Assembly: GCA_025201345.1 (NCBI GenBank)
Contig: JAIXMG010000007.1
Span: 620,001 to 684,000, forward strand
Source of the DNA: Thamnidium elegans
Lineage: Eukaryota > Mucoromycota > Mucoromycetes > Mucorales > Mucoraceae
Reading direction: 5' to 3'
DNA: 64,000 bases
Part shown: positions 45,354 through 56,900 of the stretch, one piece after another
Layout: every line of letters starts with the position of its first letter
How positions within the stretch are numbered: position 1 is the stretch's first letter
The notes under the pieces: generated by a model
Database searches by the model: none
What the model was told of the DNA's origin: nothing
Seen by the model: the letters and a program-made list of their open reading frames with translations, nothing else
Translations under genes and position numbers: made by a program

Positions 45354-45849
45354 TTAATGGCCTTCTTCTGGTAAAGCATCAAAAGTCATTTTTAATTCAC
45401 GCATCTTCATACCAACTTTTGATTTCACTTCATTTCTCATATCATCAGAAGGTAATTCCTTTAAGAATCTTTCGTATTCATTTAATACTTCAGAAACGGC
45501 TTTTTCGGCAGTCGTAAGATCTTCGTGATAATAAACAGATCCTTGCGATTCATCGGCATATTCCAACTGTTGAATACTTTTTTTTTAAAAATCATATAAA
45601 AGAGGGAAGGAGGATTTTTTTTTTACTTACTTCGTCTTTGGCTGCACTAAATAATTCTTCAATCTTATTCATTGATAATTCTATATCCTTCTTTTCTGTA
45701 CTGAAAGGTCGAACTAAAAAAAAAAAAAAATATGACGTAAGGAAAAATGTACATGAGAAATAAATAAAAATGCTTTTACTTGTTCTGACTAAAGAAATGG
45801 GACGGTAAGTAGACTTGAGAAATAAAGACGTGTTAATGAATCTGTTCAT
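45354..45849 (-). CDS. Small mitochondrial protein of unknown function, 121 aa
   Basis: Three exons: 45849-45780, 45713-45631 and 45566-45354; 366 nt in phase. The N-terminus MNRFINTSLFLKSTYRPISL, followed by VRTIRPFST, is a good mitochondrial presequence: Arg/Ser-rich, no acid, with an R-P-F-S-T cleavage-like site. The mature part is helical and acidic: MNKIEELFSAAKDELEYADE, GSVYYHEDLTTAEKAVSEVL, YERFLKELPSDDMRNEV, then GMKMRELKMTFDAL. The YY-x-EDL...A...V...Y...L..L pattern resembles small fungal conserved hypothetical mitochondrial proteins, but I cannot name it. A helical-hairpin matrix role is inference. It converges on U2A'. Confidence 0.8.
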
Positions 45850-47345
45850 TGTTTTTTTTTGTATGTGTGTAAAAGATAAAATAAATATGTATTTACGAAA
45901 AAAAAAGATTTTAAATATATTAGTCACGTCGCGAATTGAAGCTAAAAAAAAAAAAACTATAGATCACTTTGGAACGTTTTTTTTTTCTTTTTTACGCTAC
46001 TCTCATTTTTTTTTTAAAAAAAAAGAATGAAGTTATGACTCGATTATGATTAGTTAACCCGTAAGAAGGAGTACGTAAAAAGTTAAATAGGTTACTTAAA
46101 CAAAGTGTTCATTTCTGTACTCTACACTACGAACAAGAGAATAATATACTAGTCGCCAAGATAACCACGCCTTTCCAGAAACGAGCAGAGCTGATAAGTA
46201 ATGGATTTTACTACTTCGTATTCGTATTTTACCGATCCTTGAAACTGTTGAAGAGTGATGCATTGATTCTACTCGTAAGACGAGTAAACCTTTGATCAGT
46301 TCAAAAGGAAGTATCGGTAGTGGATTGTTGAAGTATTTAGCGTTGGGTGGTAGAGAGAGAATGATATCAGTTGCGTTGGAGCAGGAACAACAAATGAAGG
46401 AGTCTTTTGGGTCGTCAATTCAAGGACTTCCAGCTAGTTTTGAAACAATCTCAACAGACATAATATTAAGCAGTTTCGTAATATAAAAAAACCAGTTTGC
46501 AATACAGTAATCGCTCACTCTTAAATCGAACAGTCGATGGGATAATTATATATCCAGTGATAAAAAATGCAGCATGAACTTTATTTAGTTATGAATAAGT
46601 TTTACTACCAATGAGAAGAGACTTTTTTTTTCTTACCTGTAAAAATATAAATCTCTTCAGAAAAGAGAAACTGTGTAAGAGACGCCGATGTAGAGAAATA
46701 AGGGTTCGCATACCGGAATAACCTCTTCCAGCTATAATTGATTACGTACAAGATTGATTTTTTTATGTCGGTGCCTGGCACAATTTGTCAACTCTACTTG
46801 GCAGTTGCTTCTATAGACTGGTAATATTTGACACATTCTCCTGACACACTACAAGGAACAATAACAAAGCGCCAAAGGTTGGCGATAAACAATTGTGCTG
46901 CGTTTGAGAGAAAATATCATATAGATAGCAGTTGTCTTTTTAAATATAGCTGACGTTTTTTCTCACTCCCTGAACGAAAGCTCAGCAGAGCATAAAAAGC
47001 TCTTTCGGCTGTTGTAATTTAAGGTGAGAGTCAACAAGGAAAGGTGTATGTTATGATCTAGAAGTCTTGGTACATTGGAATATACAACGAAACTGGCAAC
47101 AATAATATATCACAATTAGATATAAGTAAGTAAACTAATGTTGTTCCTTTTTTTTCTTTTCCCCTTTGGATATTTTTTTCCCTCTAGAAAGGGGTTTTTT
47201 TTTAGGTTTACTTGCCCAGAAATGCCTTCTGCTCACCCTAAGGATAAATAATCATATATATTGAACTTATTTTCTTAAACTCCTCAAATCGGTAGTGGGA
47301 AACACTGTAATTTATAAAATATATTTATAATTCTAAATAAAAATT
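45850..47345. other. 1.5-kb intergenic region with ORF relic and hairpin
   Basis: A plus-strand open stretch at 46259-46486 (SSKGSIGSGLLKYLALGG, then EQEQQMKESFGSSIQGLPAS) is protein-like and higher in GC than its surroundings but has no clear start, splice partners or family; it is probably a relic. Strong hairpins occur at 46871-46886 (CGCCAA/TTGGCG) and 46983-47011. A T-rich tract precedes the 3' end of the diacylglycerol kinase gene. Confidence 0.4.
46983..47011. other. Strong small hairpin
   Basis: CAGCAGAGC, loop ATAAAAA, then GCTCT, bulge TTCG, then GCTG. The inner 5-bp (AGAGC/GCTCT) and outer 4-bp (CAGC/GCTG) stems stack with one bulge. It could be an RNA element or chance; nothing links it to a gene. 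Confidence 0.3.
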
Positions 47346-48167
47346 CTATTGTCCTCCTAAACCTAATCCAACTAAAGGAATCCAAAGTAAAATAACACTG
47401 ATTACTGGAATAGTTAAATTATCATCTAAATTATAAAACACATTGCTAACACCTTCTGAAAAAGCCGCCACTAAACCACCATATATAGACAATGCAGCTA
47501 ATGGAACGGGACTTGTAGCATGATGGTACGATAATGAGTAACGTGCTAATGGACCAAAATATAACCAAGTCACAAGCCCGCCCATGATAGCTGCTCCCAA
47601 ACTACCCGCTAATGACTTTCCTCCGTATTGAAATGTATACTTGCCCCATAATTTACCACAAATACTAGCAGTAGGATCTGTCCAAGATAAATAAATAATC
47701 GAAATTGCTGCCAAGTCTAATGGAAACCAATATAATACAATAACACAGCCTATAACCAAAAAAAAAATAATCAATAATTATTATTTTTTAAAAATAAATA
47801 AATATACGTTACCTAAGAGGTAATAAACAACTCCATTAATTCTAGTGTGAATCTCGGTAGGTCTCATTAAGGGACCAAGAAAAAAACAATAAATTTGATT
47901 AAACCATTCGAAATTGAATCGTAGTAATTCGGCTGTACCGACAATACATAAAAATACTGTTAAAGCAGGGTAAACGTCAATGGAGCTTACACCGGACCTA
48001 ATCAAGTATAGAACAAGAAAACCTAAAATATATACTATTAGCTAAAAAAAAAAGGGGGGGGAGGTGCTGTAAAATATTTTACCGATAGAATAATGAAAGG
48101 TTTTACGAGGTATTTCCCAACCACCTTTATTAGGTACATGCGAGAATTTTTTTTCTACTTGACTCAT
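47346..48167 (-). CDS. CTP-dependent diacylglycerol kinase (Dgk1 type)
   Basis: Three exons: 48167-48083, 48022-47813 and 47749-47346; 699 nt, 232 residues. It belongs to the CTP-transferase family of membrane lipid kinases (yeast Dgk1, dolichol and phytol kinases). N-terminal seen: WEIPRKTFHYSIGFLVLYL (the R-K-x-x-H motif, joined across intron 1), RPTEIHTRINGVVYYLLG, then SWTDPTASICGKLWGKYTFQ with the family's D-x-x-A-S..G+.+G+ motif, KSLAGSLGAAIMGG, and AFSEGVSNVFYNLDDNLTIP (E-x-x-x....DDN-x-x-x-P). Dgk1 makes phosphatidate from diacylglycerol with CTP at the ER or nuclear envelope, balancing phospholipid and storage-lipid synthesis. DDNLTIP favours Dgk1 over dolichol kinase, but the exact substrate is inferred. 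Confidence 0.88.
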
Positions 48168-48612
48168 TAGGTAAAAAAAAATGAAGAAAATAGAAATCTA
48201 GTAAAAACAAAGTCTCTTTTTTTTTTTATACCTTTTTTTTGACCAGTGATATACAATTGCATGACAACCCCGCCTAGCTTAAAAAGTATTTAAACAACCA
48301 TTAATCAGAACAGTCACCTATTTTTTTTTGGGTCACAAGTAAAGTTTATTCTAGAATGTTTTGTACCCTGTGCTAGTTGTTTATAAAATTATTTCGCGTA
48401 ATTTTCTTATCCTTCGGATAATAAGCACAACTTTTATGTTATATAATAGCCTTTAAGCAACAACCCTCTTTTTCTGTACCAAATATTCTAGTAAAAAGAA
48501 TATGTATATATCTACAGCATCAATTTGTACTCCCTTGACGGCTTCTGCTAAATTTCATTTCGATTCTGTTTTATATTAGTATCAATTTTTTTTAGGGACC
48601 ACCGCAAAAACT

Positions 48613-50624
48613 CTTTCGGATCACCGGTCTGTACATAGGGAAGCTTAAGGTCTTTTTTTTTTGTGATTTTATTGAAATTAGATAAATGTATAAATTTGTG
48701 GTTTAGAGTTCCGGAAAAAGTAATAAAAAATGAAGATAGGGTGTGGGTGGGTTAGAGTTCTATGACTAAACATTCCGTTTTTACTCGGTTGTGATATCAT
48801 TGGTCTCGTCTATCGAAATGAGTGAACGGGATATTGACATCTCAAAAAGGGTAATCACCTGCTGATCTATCCAGGAAGACTGGTCGAATATATACCGCCA
48901 ATAGTATTGCCATATAATTTCAAGAACGGTACCAAGTGACAGAAGGATGTTCTCAGGTATCTGTTGACAGGCCTTGTCATGAAAAGTAAAGAGCCCAATC
49001 CATACCGTTTCTGGAGAAGGAAATGTGTCCTTAAGATTCATATCTTCTATTGCTTTTTTCCAAAGAGTCCATTTATGAAAGCAGGAAACAAAGAAGTGTT
49101 CATTAGTTTCGGATTCTGATCGACATATACCACATAGGGAGTTAGTACAAGAACTGATACGCCAACGATGTAGCGTTTTCTGATAAGCTACTCTGTCGTG
49201 AATAAGACGCCACCATATGGTAAGCATTTTATGGGGAAGAGGAAGAGCCCAAAATTGTTTCCATATCTTAGGGGGTAAATAATTTGGCGGCGTTGAATAA
49301 GGTACATATATATTCCCAGACGTAGTAATCATCTTGCGGCTCAGCTGGACATGTAGACGAAAATCTCCGTTTCGTATTTGAGAGACCATTATCCTGTGAG
49401 AGGAGTCGATGTAAATATACCAATGATGACATGACGGTAACCATTTTGGGTACGTCGGATGTTCTAAACTAGGATTGGGAGTGTTTTCCGGAGGACGAGA
49501 ATAGGTTTCATTGGTAGCAGGCATACTATCACTGAATTGTGACGTCCACGATACTCCGCCATCGTTTTGTTGAAGCAGACGATATACTTTTGTGGGTTGT
49601 CCTTGTTTTGGTAAACCTACCTGCAGAAAATTGTGGTATTGATTTGTGAGTGGATACCACGCTATGACATCTGAAACCAGTCTATTTATTGAAATCTTGC
49701 TGGGTACAAAGGTTCTATCAGACCTAAGGTGTTCAACACTGTCAACCGTATCTGGATCAGTAATAATCAAGGCTACGCTCAAGGGAGTGTCAGCTAAAAA
49801 GGAGCCAGACCAGTTTGAACTCTTCTTCAAAGGAGGAAGTTCCTGTATCAGCCTTGTCAGGACTTGCATCGTAGGTAACTTTTTGAGCAGTGATAAAAAA
49901 AAGAGAAGAATATTGTACCCATGGTAAAAAACTTTTATGGCCGGTATATAAATATAAACTGGCACCTACGAGAGGAGAAACAAAATCGGTATCGGATTTT
50001 GACTGCATCAATCGTCGAAGATATATAAGTTGTAAAGTTATTTGCTGCACTTGCGGATCCACGACGCCTAGATCACCATGCGATTTTGGTAAACATATTT
50101 GATCCCAAGATGGGGCCGGCCAGAAAGGTAAAACAAACTTTCGGACTACCTGTCGAATACTAAATAGCCTTTTATTTGGCACTGGAACTACCCGTAGAAT
50201 ATGCCATAATCGACTGAGTAGGAGAGAGTTAGCAATTAAGGAGGAACCTCGGACGGACAGATGTCTGTCCTTTAACAGGAAAGCATGATTCCCAATTTTA
50301 TTTTCGATTGTCTGAAGGAAAGAATCCAATTGTTGCTGATTAGAATATAAGGGATAACCTAGATAGCGGACAGCATCGGGTGAGGCAGTAGTATGATAAT
50401 CAATTGACGAGGTGCGAACAATTTCTTTCCATACCGCATTTTCTAGACCTGACAGAGATACTAATTCTGTTTTATGAATGTTAACCTTTGCATTACTGGC
50501 AAGACTGTAGCATTGTAGCATTTCTTGTAAATGAGGCCACTCCTCTGGTGATGTGAGAAGCTTAGGATCGGGTAACCGGTGGTCCGAAAGCAGTATCCCT
50601 AAGTACACACCGGTAGTCCGAAAG
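48613..50624 (-). mobile_element. LINE fragment bounded by 28-bp imperfect inverted repeats
   Basis: Left end 48613-48640 starts CTTTCGGATCACCGGTCTG. Right end 50597-50624, read in reverse complement, starts CTTTCGGACTACCGGTGTG. Over 28 bp the two match at 24 positions by eye. Between them, on the minus strand, are a reverse-transcriptase thumb and C-terminal region and, at the left, an A-tract-like run (T on plus) near 48653-48661. The same two ends recur in a 138-bp element at 52677-52814. LINEs normally lack terminal inverted repeats, so this boundary structure is unexpected. Confidence 0.65.
48781..50608 (-). pseudogene. LINE reverse transcriptase, C-terminal part, frameshifted
   Basis: Two overlapping minus frames (50608-49790 and 49965-48781) form one interrupted product. 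The upstream frame shows ASNAKVNIHKTELVSLSG, RYLGYPLYSN, and SLIANSLLLSRLWHILRVVP, as in L1/Tad-clade RT thumbs. It begins just after where YADD should be, so fingers and catalytic palm are missing. The second frame ends with a zinc-binding RT tail (zf-RVT type): MLTIWWRLIHDRVAYQKTLH, CTNSLCGICRSESETNEHFF, CFHKWTLW (C-x4-C-x2-C...H). The overlap marks a frameshift around 49.8-49.97 kb. It is better preserved than the LINE at 25.8 kb. Confidence 0.85.
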
Positions 50625-50692
50625 ACTAAAAAATATAAGAAAAAAAATGTAGTTTATTCAGAAAAATAAAGTGTATGTTGATAAAAAAAAAG

Positions 50693-52590
50693 TTATTGAT
50701 CTTCGTCGGAGGATTGGATTTCAACGAGCTCATGTTTTTCCGTGTCAAAAGTCCCGCCTTCGTTGTGCTTCGGGAACTGACCAAAAATATTCCACGTTCT
50801 TTTAAATAATTTGATGTATGACTCGTCTACATGGAAATACATGTTACTGACAGTGGGATATTCCATTTGTCTATGACCGAACTTGACTGCCATCCAGTGT
50901 AAATTTCTCACATTTTGAATGTGGTAAGGTTGTACCTTTATCTTTGGTTTTACGGGAACACCAAGTGGCAAAAAAGTGACAGCTTCGTTGCAGTATCCTA
51001 TTATAGCGGCATCACCATACGTACACACAGGTATGTTGTATGCATCTGCAACGACTTGAGCACAATCTGGATAGCTAAACCAGACAGGCATACTTTTGGG
51101 ATTTCATACATGTCTGATTTGATGTTCCTTTCTAGATTTACAATGTCAATTTTTTTTTTTTTTACATACTTGTCCTTGTTAGATTCAAATGCTACTAGCA
51201 TATCTTTCTTGACATCTCTATATCTATTTTCGTCGCCATAATGGAGATAGGCAATAGCTCTGTAGCTGCAGTTTCCGTCTCCAAGAGGGTCGAATATAGC
51301 CTTTACGTTAGTTTGGTCAATACAAGAATGTAATTTCGAAAGATTCATTCGTTTAGTAGCACTATGACTATCAATACAACTTCTTTTTTTTTTCGAGCAA
51401 ATCCGAAATACATTCTTGAGTACGCTTTCTTTTGATACTAACGTATAAACCAGTATTATTATTTGCTTCAATCATCAAATTCGTATCAGATGTCAGATCT
51501 AACATTTCTTCCTCGATGTCTTCGTAAGCAAATCCAAATAAATCATTGGGAACAAATTTTAAAACGTCTGACTTCTCACTCTTTGCAACCACAGGAGATC
51601 TTTTTTTGGCCATCATTTCCAATGCTTTGTGCTTGCCATAAACCAGTCGATTGCGTCTGAAGGCAGACTTTCTTACGAAATCCTTCTTAAACGAACTAAG
51701 CCTAATCAATTTTCTTGGACGGCCAGGAGGCCTTACATCGTTATTACTCACCATGCAATTCTTTCAGAGTTTTTACGAACCAGTCATACATCTCCTCTTT
51801 TTCGTTGGCAACCCACGCAAAAGCAATGAGAAAAGTTTTCAAAGTTTCTTTACCTAGATTGCTGACACCAAACGCACAGATCAATGGCAGTTTAAGGTCA
51901 TTAGTGTTGTACGTGGCATCAATGAGGACAACCTCTGGAAACCTCTTTGCATTGTTAATAAGCAAATTGTTGGTAAAAAAAACAGGCCATCAAGATTTAC
52001 TGAGATAGGACTGCACCTGTATTCAGTGATGAAACCGTTACTTTGCATATGATCGATAAGGAGGCTTGCGCCATTATCAGACTTGACGTCAACTCTGTTC
52101 AGCGTAGTGTACTTTAAATTATTGATATCATTTACTGTCAACTTATTATACGAAGTTTGAGCACTTAGAACCTTCTGAATTTGCTTTGTTGGAATATTTT
52201 GCTTGATACCGTATTGAAGCTTTTTAATACCGTTAGAATCCAGCAACTTCTTTCTACCAGCACTGCTAGAAAGGATATTATCCTCTTCTAGCGAGTGATT
52301 ATGTTCCTTCTCCGTTTGACTGGAAGATAAGTAATTAAACCCGTTCCCCTTGCTCATTCCTAATCTAACATAAAAGGGCAATTGGATCTACAGCTATCCC
52401 TTCATCGTTTACGATCTTCTTCCGTTAAATTACGAGAATTTCGATACTCGCCGCCTCTTCGACATTTAAGATGTACTATTTTTTCTGAAGAACGTGCAAC
52501 CACCAATTCAAACATATTTTCAAAGGCATAATCTTTAAGAACTTTTACTGCCATTTCTTTTGTAGCATTTTCGGGAATAAGTGGTTAAGT
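50693..52590 (-). pseudogene. Broken FAR1/MULE transposase fused to an OTU-like protease domain
   Basis: Reading minus-strand frames in order gives four parts. First, a FAR1-like DNA-binding stretch near 52580-52410 (ENMFELVVARSSEKIVHLKC, RRGGEYRNSR), then a C..H.H half (PFYVRLGMSKGN, KEHNHSLEED). Second, a MULE transposase start at 51965-51744: VVLIDATYNTNDLKLPLICA with the first catalytic Asp, FLIAFAWVANEKEEMYDWF. Third, a basic linker with PPGRPRK. Fourth, an OTU cysteine-protease core at 51471-50693: DPLGDGNCSYRAIAYLHYGD (Asp and Cys of the active site) and NLHWMAVKF with the catalytic His. The transposase middle, including later acidic residues, is missing and stops break the frame. The element ends about 70 bp from the LINE border. 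Confidence 0.75.
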
Positions 52591-52676
52591 CATTGAGCTT
52601 TTAAAAAGTTCGATACTTATGTTATTAAATAAGAAAAGAAAGACCATTATTATTTTGACACTTTTCAGGGACAAAT

Positions 52677-52814
52677 CTTTCGGACCGCCGGTGTGTACTT
52701 AGGGATACTGCTTTCGGACCACCGGTTACCCGACCCTAAGCTTCCTTTATAAGTTTCCAAAAAAAAAAAAAAAAAAAAGATCCTAAGCTTCCCTATGTAC
52801 AGACCGGTGGTCCG
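52677..52814 (+). mobile_element. 138-bp mini-element sharing both LINE-fragment ends
   Basis: The left 69 bp (52677-52745) nearly match the right end of the LINE fragment (reverse complement of 50556-50624): CTTTCGGACCGCCGGTGTG, TACTTAGGGATACTG, GGTTACCCGA. The right 34 bp (52781-52814) match its left end in inverse: CCTAAGCTTCCCTATGTAC, GACCGGTGGTCCG. Between is an A-run of about 19. Left and right termini are inverted repeats of each other (about 22/24). It looks like a non-autonomous deletion derivative or SINE-like partner of the LINE fragment. CCTAAGCTTC flanks the A-run on both sides. Confidence 0.7.
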
Positions 52815-53072
52815 TATTAGTATATGTACTCTGGATGAACAGATATTTAGTTTTTTTTAAAGCAGATGATGTATCTGAAATACAGCCAAAGATCTATTAT
52901 AAAAAGTAAATCATGTAGGGCAGTTATTTTAAAATGAGATGAAAAGCAAAAAAGTAAGGATATTTAACTTAGATATCTATGCTATTGTGAATAGTATGCT
53001 ACATTTTTATTTTTGTTTTATAATATACTGTTTTAAATAATAATCACAATACTAATTATAACGTAATAATAA

Positions 53073-53951
53073 TCAAGCCGAGAACAACTCCTCCCAGTTA
53101 TCAACTGTCATTACATCTTCATCAAATCTCATTTCCTTGACTTTTGTTATCATTTCATTTAATCTTCGTAATCTTTCGCGTTCTTCCCAACCTGGATCGC
53201 TACGTTCTGATTCATTACTATCGCTTTCTGAACCTTGCGAGTCTGGTATATACAGTACATTTGTTGAATTGGAAGCTAAGAATTGGATGGAATCAGCTTT
53301 GCAGATATTAGCAAGTGCTTTTAGTTTTTTATAATTTAGGCAACTCAGCACGTTTTGTCTCGTAAATTTGACCATCAAACATAAATATAACATCAAATAC
53401 ACCATCTTATAAATTTCCACAGAACCAGCTTTCATGGTGATCAATTTGAAGAAAAACTGTTGACCATAGAGCAGAGAGCTTTGTCATTGCCAGTATTAAG
53501 AACATCATACTGCTATTATCGAAGGGTAAACTGTTTATGAGTGTACTAAGTTGGTCTGTGGTTTTTGCATTTTTGAACCCAAGTATTACGTTTCGCTCTA
53601 TAAGTGTCACAGCCATCGGTAAACTAAGAGTAAGTTGTTTCATTGTCTTTTCGAGGATGGTCAATCATCAGACAACAGTTATTACTAGATGCTGTCGATA
53701 AGGCTTAGTTAAAATAAATATAAATTAGCCATAAAGGGATAAAGACGCGTGAGATAATCATGTACGTGTAAATAGATATGAGAATATACAATTTCATCTT
53801 CTATATTCCTATCTTCTTCATCAAATATTTTCAATGCAATTTCTCGGAAAACTTCGGACATAATCTTATAGTCAGATATATCATGGCCGTTGTTATATTG
53901 GGAAAGAGTGAAGATGTTGTAGGGGTATAAAGCATGGTTGTCGCTTACCAC
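53073..53951 (-). pseudogene. Decayed uncharacterised gene
   Basis: Protein-like frames follow each other on the minus strand with stops between. They are 53951-53709 (DNHALYPYNIFTLSQYNN, then VFREIALKIFDEEDRNIEDE), 53664-53407 (KQLTLSLPMAVTLIERNVIL, ending CGNL), a continuation DGVFDVIFMFDGQIYETKRA in the same frame after a TAA, and 53444-53073 in another frame. That last frame carries LKALANICKADSIQFLAS, an acidic-basic tail SDPGWEERERLRRLNEM and ends NWEELFSA. No domain is recognised. It resembles the large lineage-specific hypothetical families that litter Mucorales genomes near transposons (inference). At least two stops and one frame change argue against function. Confidence 0.45.
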
Positions 53952-56900
53952 GCATGCAGCTCTTGGTTGGTTATACGTACTACGGTAATGAAAGTTGGTT
54001 TGTAGTTAGCGAGTCTGATATAGGAAATCATAAGTTTATGGTGTGGTTATGAGGTTCCATCCTAAGCTTCTTTGCTTTATCCCAAGACTCTTTATATATG
54101 TATATAAATTTTTATATTTTTTGATTGTTCGTTGCTGGAGATGGTAAAATGTTGTGTGGATGGATCAACTTCCGGTTCATAAGGGCCTTTCGTTAACACA
54201 TCATTAAGTTCCACTTCTATTTCTACAGATTCATTGTCAATCAATCGTTTCTTTTATAGCAACTGAAGGTTTAATTCTTGGTACACCACCATTTACACCA
54301 CCAGTGCCAATTTAGCGAAATTCCTGCATCGACACCACCATATCATAAGGAAATATTTAGACATTTGATAAAATAAAAGGTACTTGCTTGTATATAAATT
54401 CATTGTTAAAAAAACGGAAAAAAAAAAGATGGAATAAATAGGTGATTTTAATCATGATAAAATGGGGCTTATTCAACCATGATAAAACGAGGTTTATTCA
54501 ACTATGATTTATTTAATCATCGTGATATTTATATTGCAATTTCCTTTCTCACGATATTAAAGTCGTTTTTACATGTAAAGTACCTGTTGCTGTGGTGCAC
54601 CAAAAAAATTACGTCGTAAATTGACACTGGTGTTGTAAATGGTGGTATACCAAGAATTAACCTTTTTTTTTTTGTAAAAAGTAGTTTTATTAAAAAATAT
54701 TTTTCGTCTTTCAACTCTATCCATGCAACATGGTAAGAATGTCCAATCAAACGGGCGAGTTAATAAAGATAAATAAAGCTGCATTACACCAATATTACTA
54801 AATACTTCTTCAATAAATATGACTCGTATAAGTGCATTTCGATGTTATATATAACGTGTTAAAGGAAGAATATTGTATGAAATACTGGAAATAATATAGC
54901 TCCAAGAATTTCCGACAAGAAATCCAACTCTCCTCCTCAGTTCCTATAAGATATTCCTTCTCCCTTATCAAAACATTTTGGACTTGTCCAATGTATCCAA
55001 ATGCTCGCACCTTGTATTATCGATGTCTTTTCAATTGTAATAGTCAAAATACTTATAACAAAGACAAAGGTGATGTGCTTTTTTATCTTTTGATGTCATC
55101 GGTGTCAAATTACGAGACTCCCTCAAAGAAACGGCAATAATATGCGTTCAAATCTACCAAAACTACGGTTACGGTTGCTAGCCACTTTGTGAGCTACTTA
55201 TAAAGAAAAACTGTGTCAAAATGCAAAAACTCAAATGTCAAATACAAAATAAAATATGATAAATAAAATAAGATTCTGCTGTTAAATAGTATGTATATTT
55301 TCTACTCTTCTAGCGCGAAGTTTGTAATTTTTTATAAAACTGCAAATAGGTATCATGAGCACTGTACGCTGTATCTTTGATAAACAAGTTTGATTCATGT
55401 CATTAGACATTTGACAGATTCACCTAACAAAAGGGTCTGTTGCTATACAGAATTGCTGTAGTAGAAGACTTTTGCTTCTTTTTATTTAGTTTTTATTATT
55501 ATGGATTATCATCACGTATCAAAGTCTTATTGCGCTCTAAATACGGGAATGGAATAATAATTTACGCTTACAATAAACTATAGTCCAATGAAAAAGTTTT
55601 CTGCTATAAATAATATTGCTGTTGTTTGCAAGTAAGTAGATTTATGTAGGAGGGGGATTGGGAGTAAATTACTTTTTACTATTGCTCAACATCCACAATA
55701 TGAACCTTGCGTAAAGTAATGTAGAGCAATATATTATAAATATAAATACCTCATATACGTTTGTGGCCCCTATTATTTTCTTTGAAGATCGATGTCTAGC
55801 TGTCCTTTAACTTCGTGAGTACTTAATTATTCTAGTTTCAGTATAACACCAATTGAAAAAGGGTTTTAACTTTGGATGCGTACAATTTCTTGTCCATTAT
55901 TCTAAATCTCGCTTTAAGTGAGCCGTTTTCGCCGATAATTAGCTTCGGTTGGTTATTACTCCTTTTAACTGTTCTATCGTTTCTTGGAAAAACGAAAAAA
56001 GAGGGGATTGATGATATATGAAGCCTAGATGATATTACAATGATTAAAATATTTGCACCGTATCAAAGCCAGTCTACTAAACACAATAATAGACAGCGTT
56101 TTACGAAAAAACTATCATCATTCAAGAGCTACTGACTTTGACATAAGCACAGATGTAAGTAAAAATTGAGAAGCCTTCAGCTGACCAATGAATTGATACC
56201 GGCTATAAATTAGTATGCCAAGGTCTTATTTTTATGTGCTCTTCGTTCAAGCACCTTTAGGATGTATATAAAGAGTGTCTAACAAACCTTTCGTGATTTT
56301 AATAGGAATATCATTACACGCTTCACTGGCCCAGATCTTTAGGCCCTCAATATTTCTAAAACGATTTATTCTAACTTTACTATTAACTACTCATTCCAGG
56401 ATATGTATCCATTTGATCTAGCAAACCTCGCAGTAGATGGTCTCATGTTTATATCAAAATTCAATAAAATCGGTGTCTTGGACAACAGATCGATCCACTT
56501 ACGACGCAATTGAGCTTTGGGATGTCCTTTATCGAAATATAGCACTACTTATTTCGATAAGTTCTCCAACAGCTATCTCCTTTTGTAGTGAGTGTCATCA
56601 TAATCAACAATTGGCATGCGATAAAGTGATGATAAAAGAGCTTTGTATACGCTGTCAACGATTTTTTAATCATTTAATTTCACAGAGTTCGTTTAGTTGC
56701 ACAGAAAAGGGGGAGGTGCCACACTCCCTATGTAAAATCGCCCCCTCCCCTTTTTTTTTTCTTTCTTGCTTACTGCTATATTTTTCTCTTTTGTCTGCTT
56801 GTTTACTATTCACCTAAATAAGAATATAAAAATTAGAACAAAGAAAATATATGATAATAGTTACTCCAAAGTTTCTTTTTCTTTTTTTCTTTTTTTTTTT

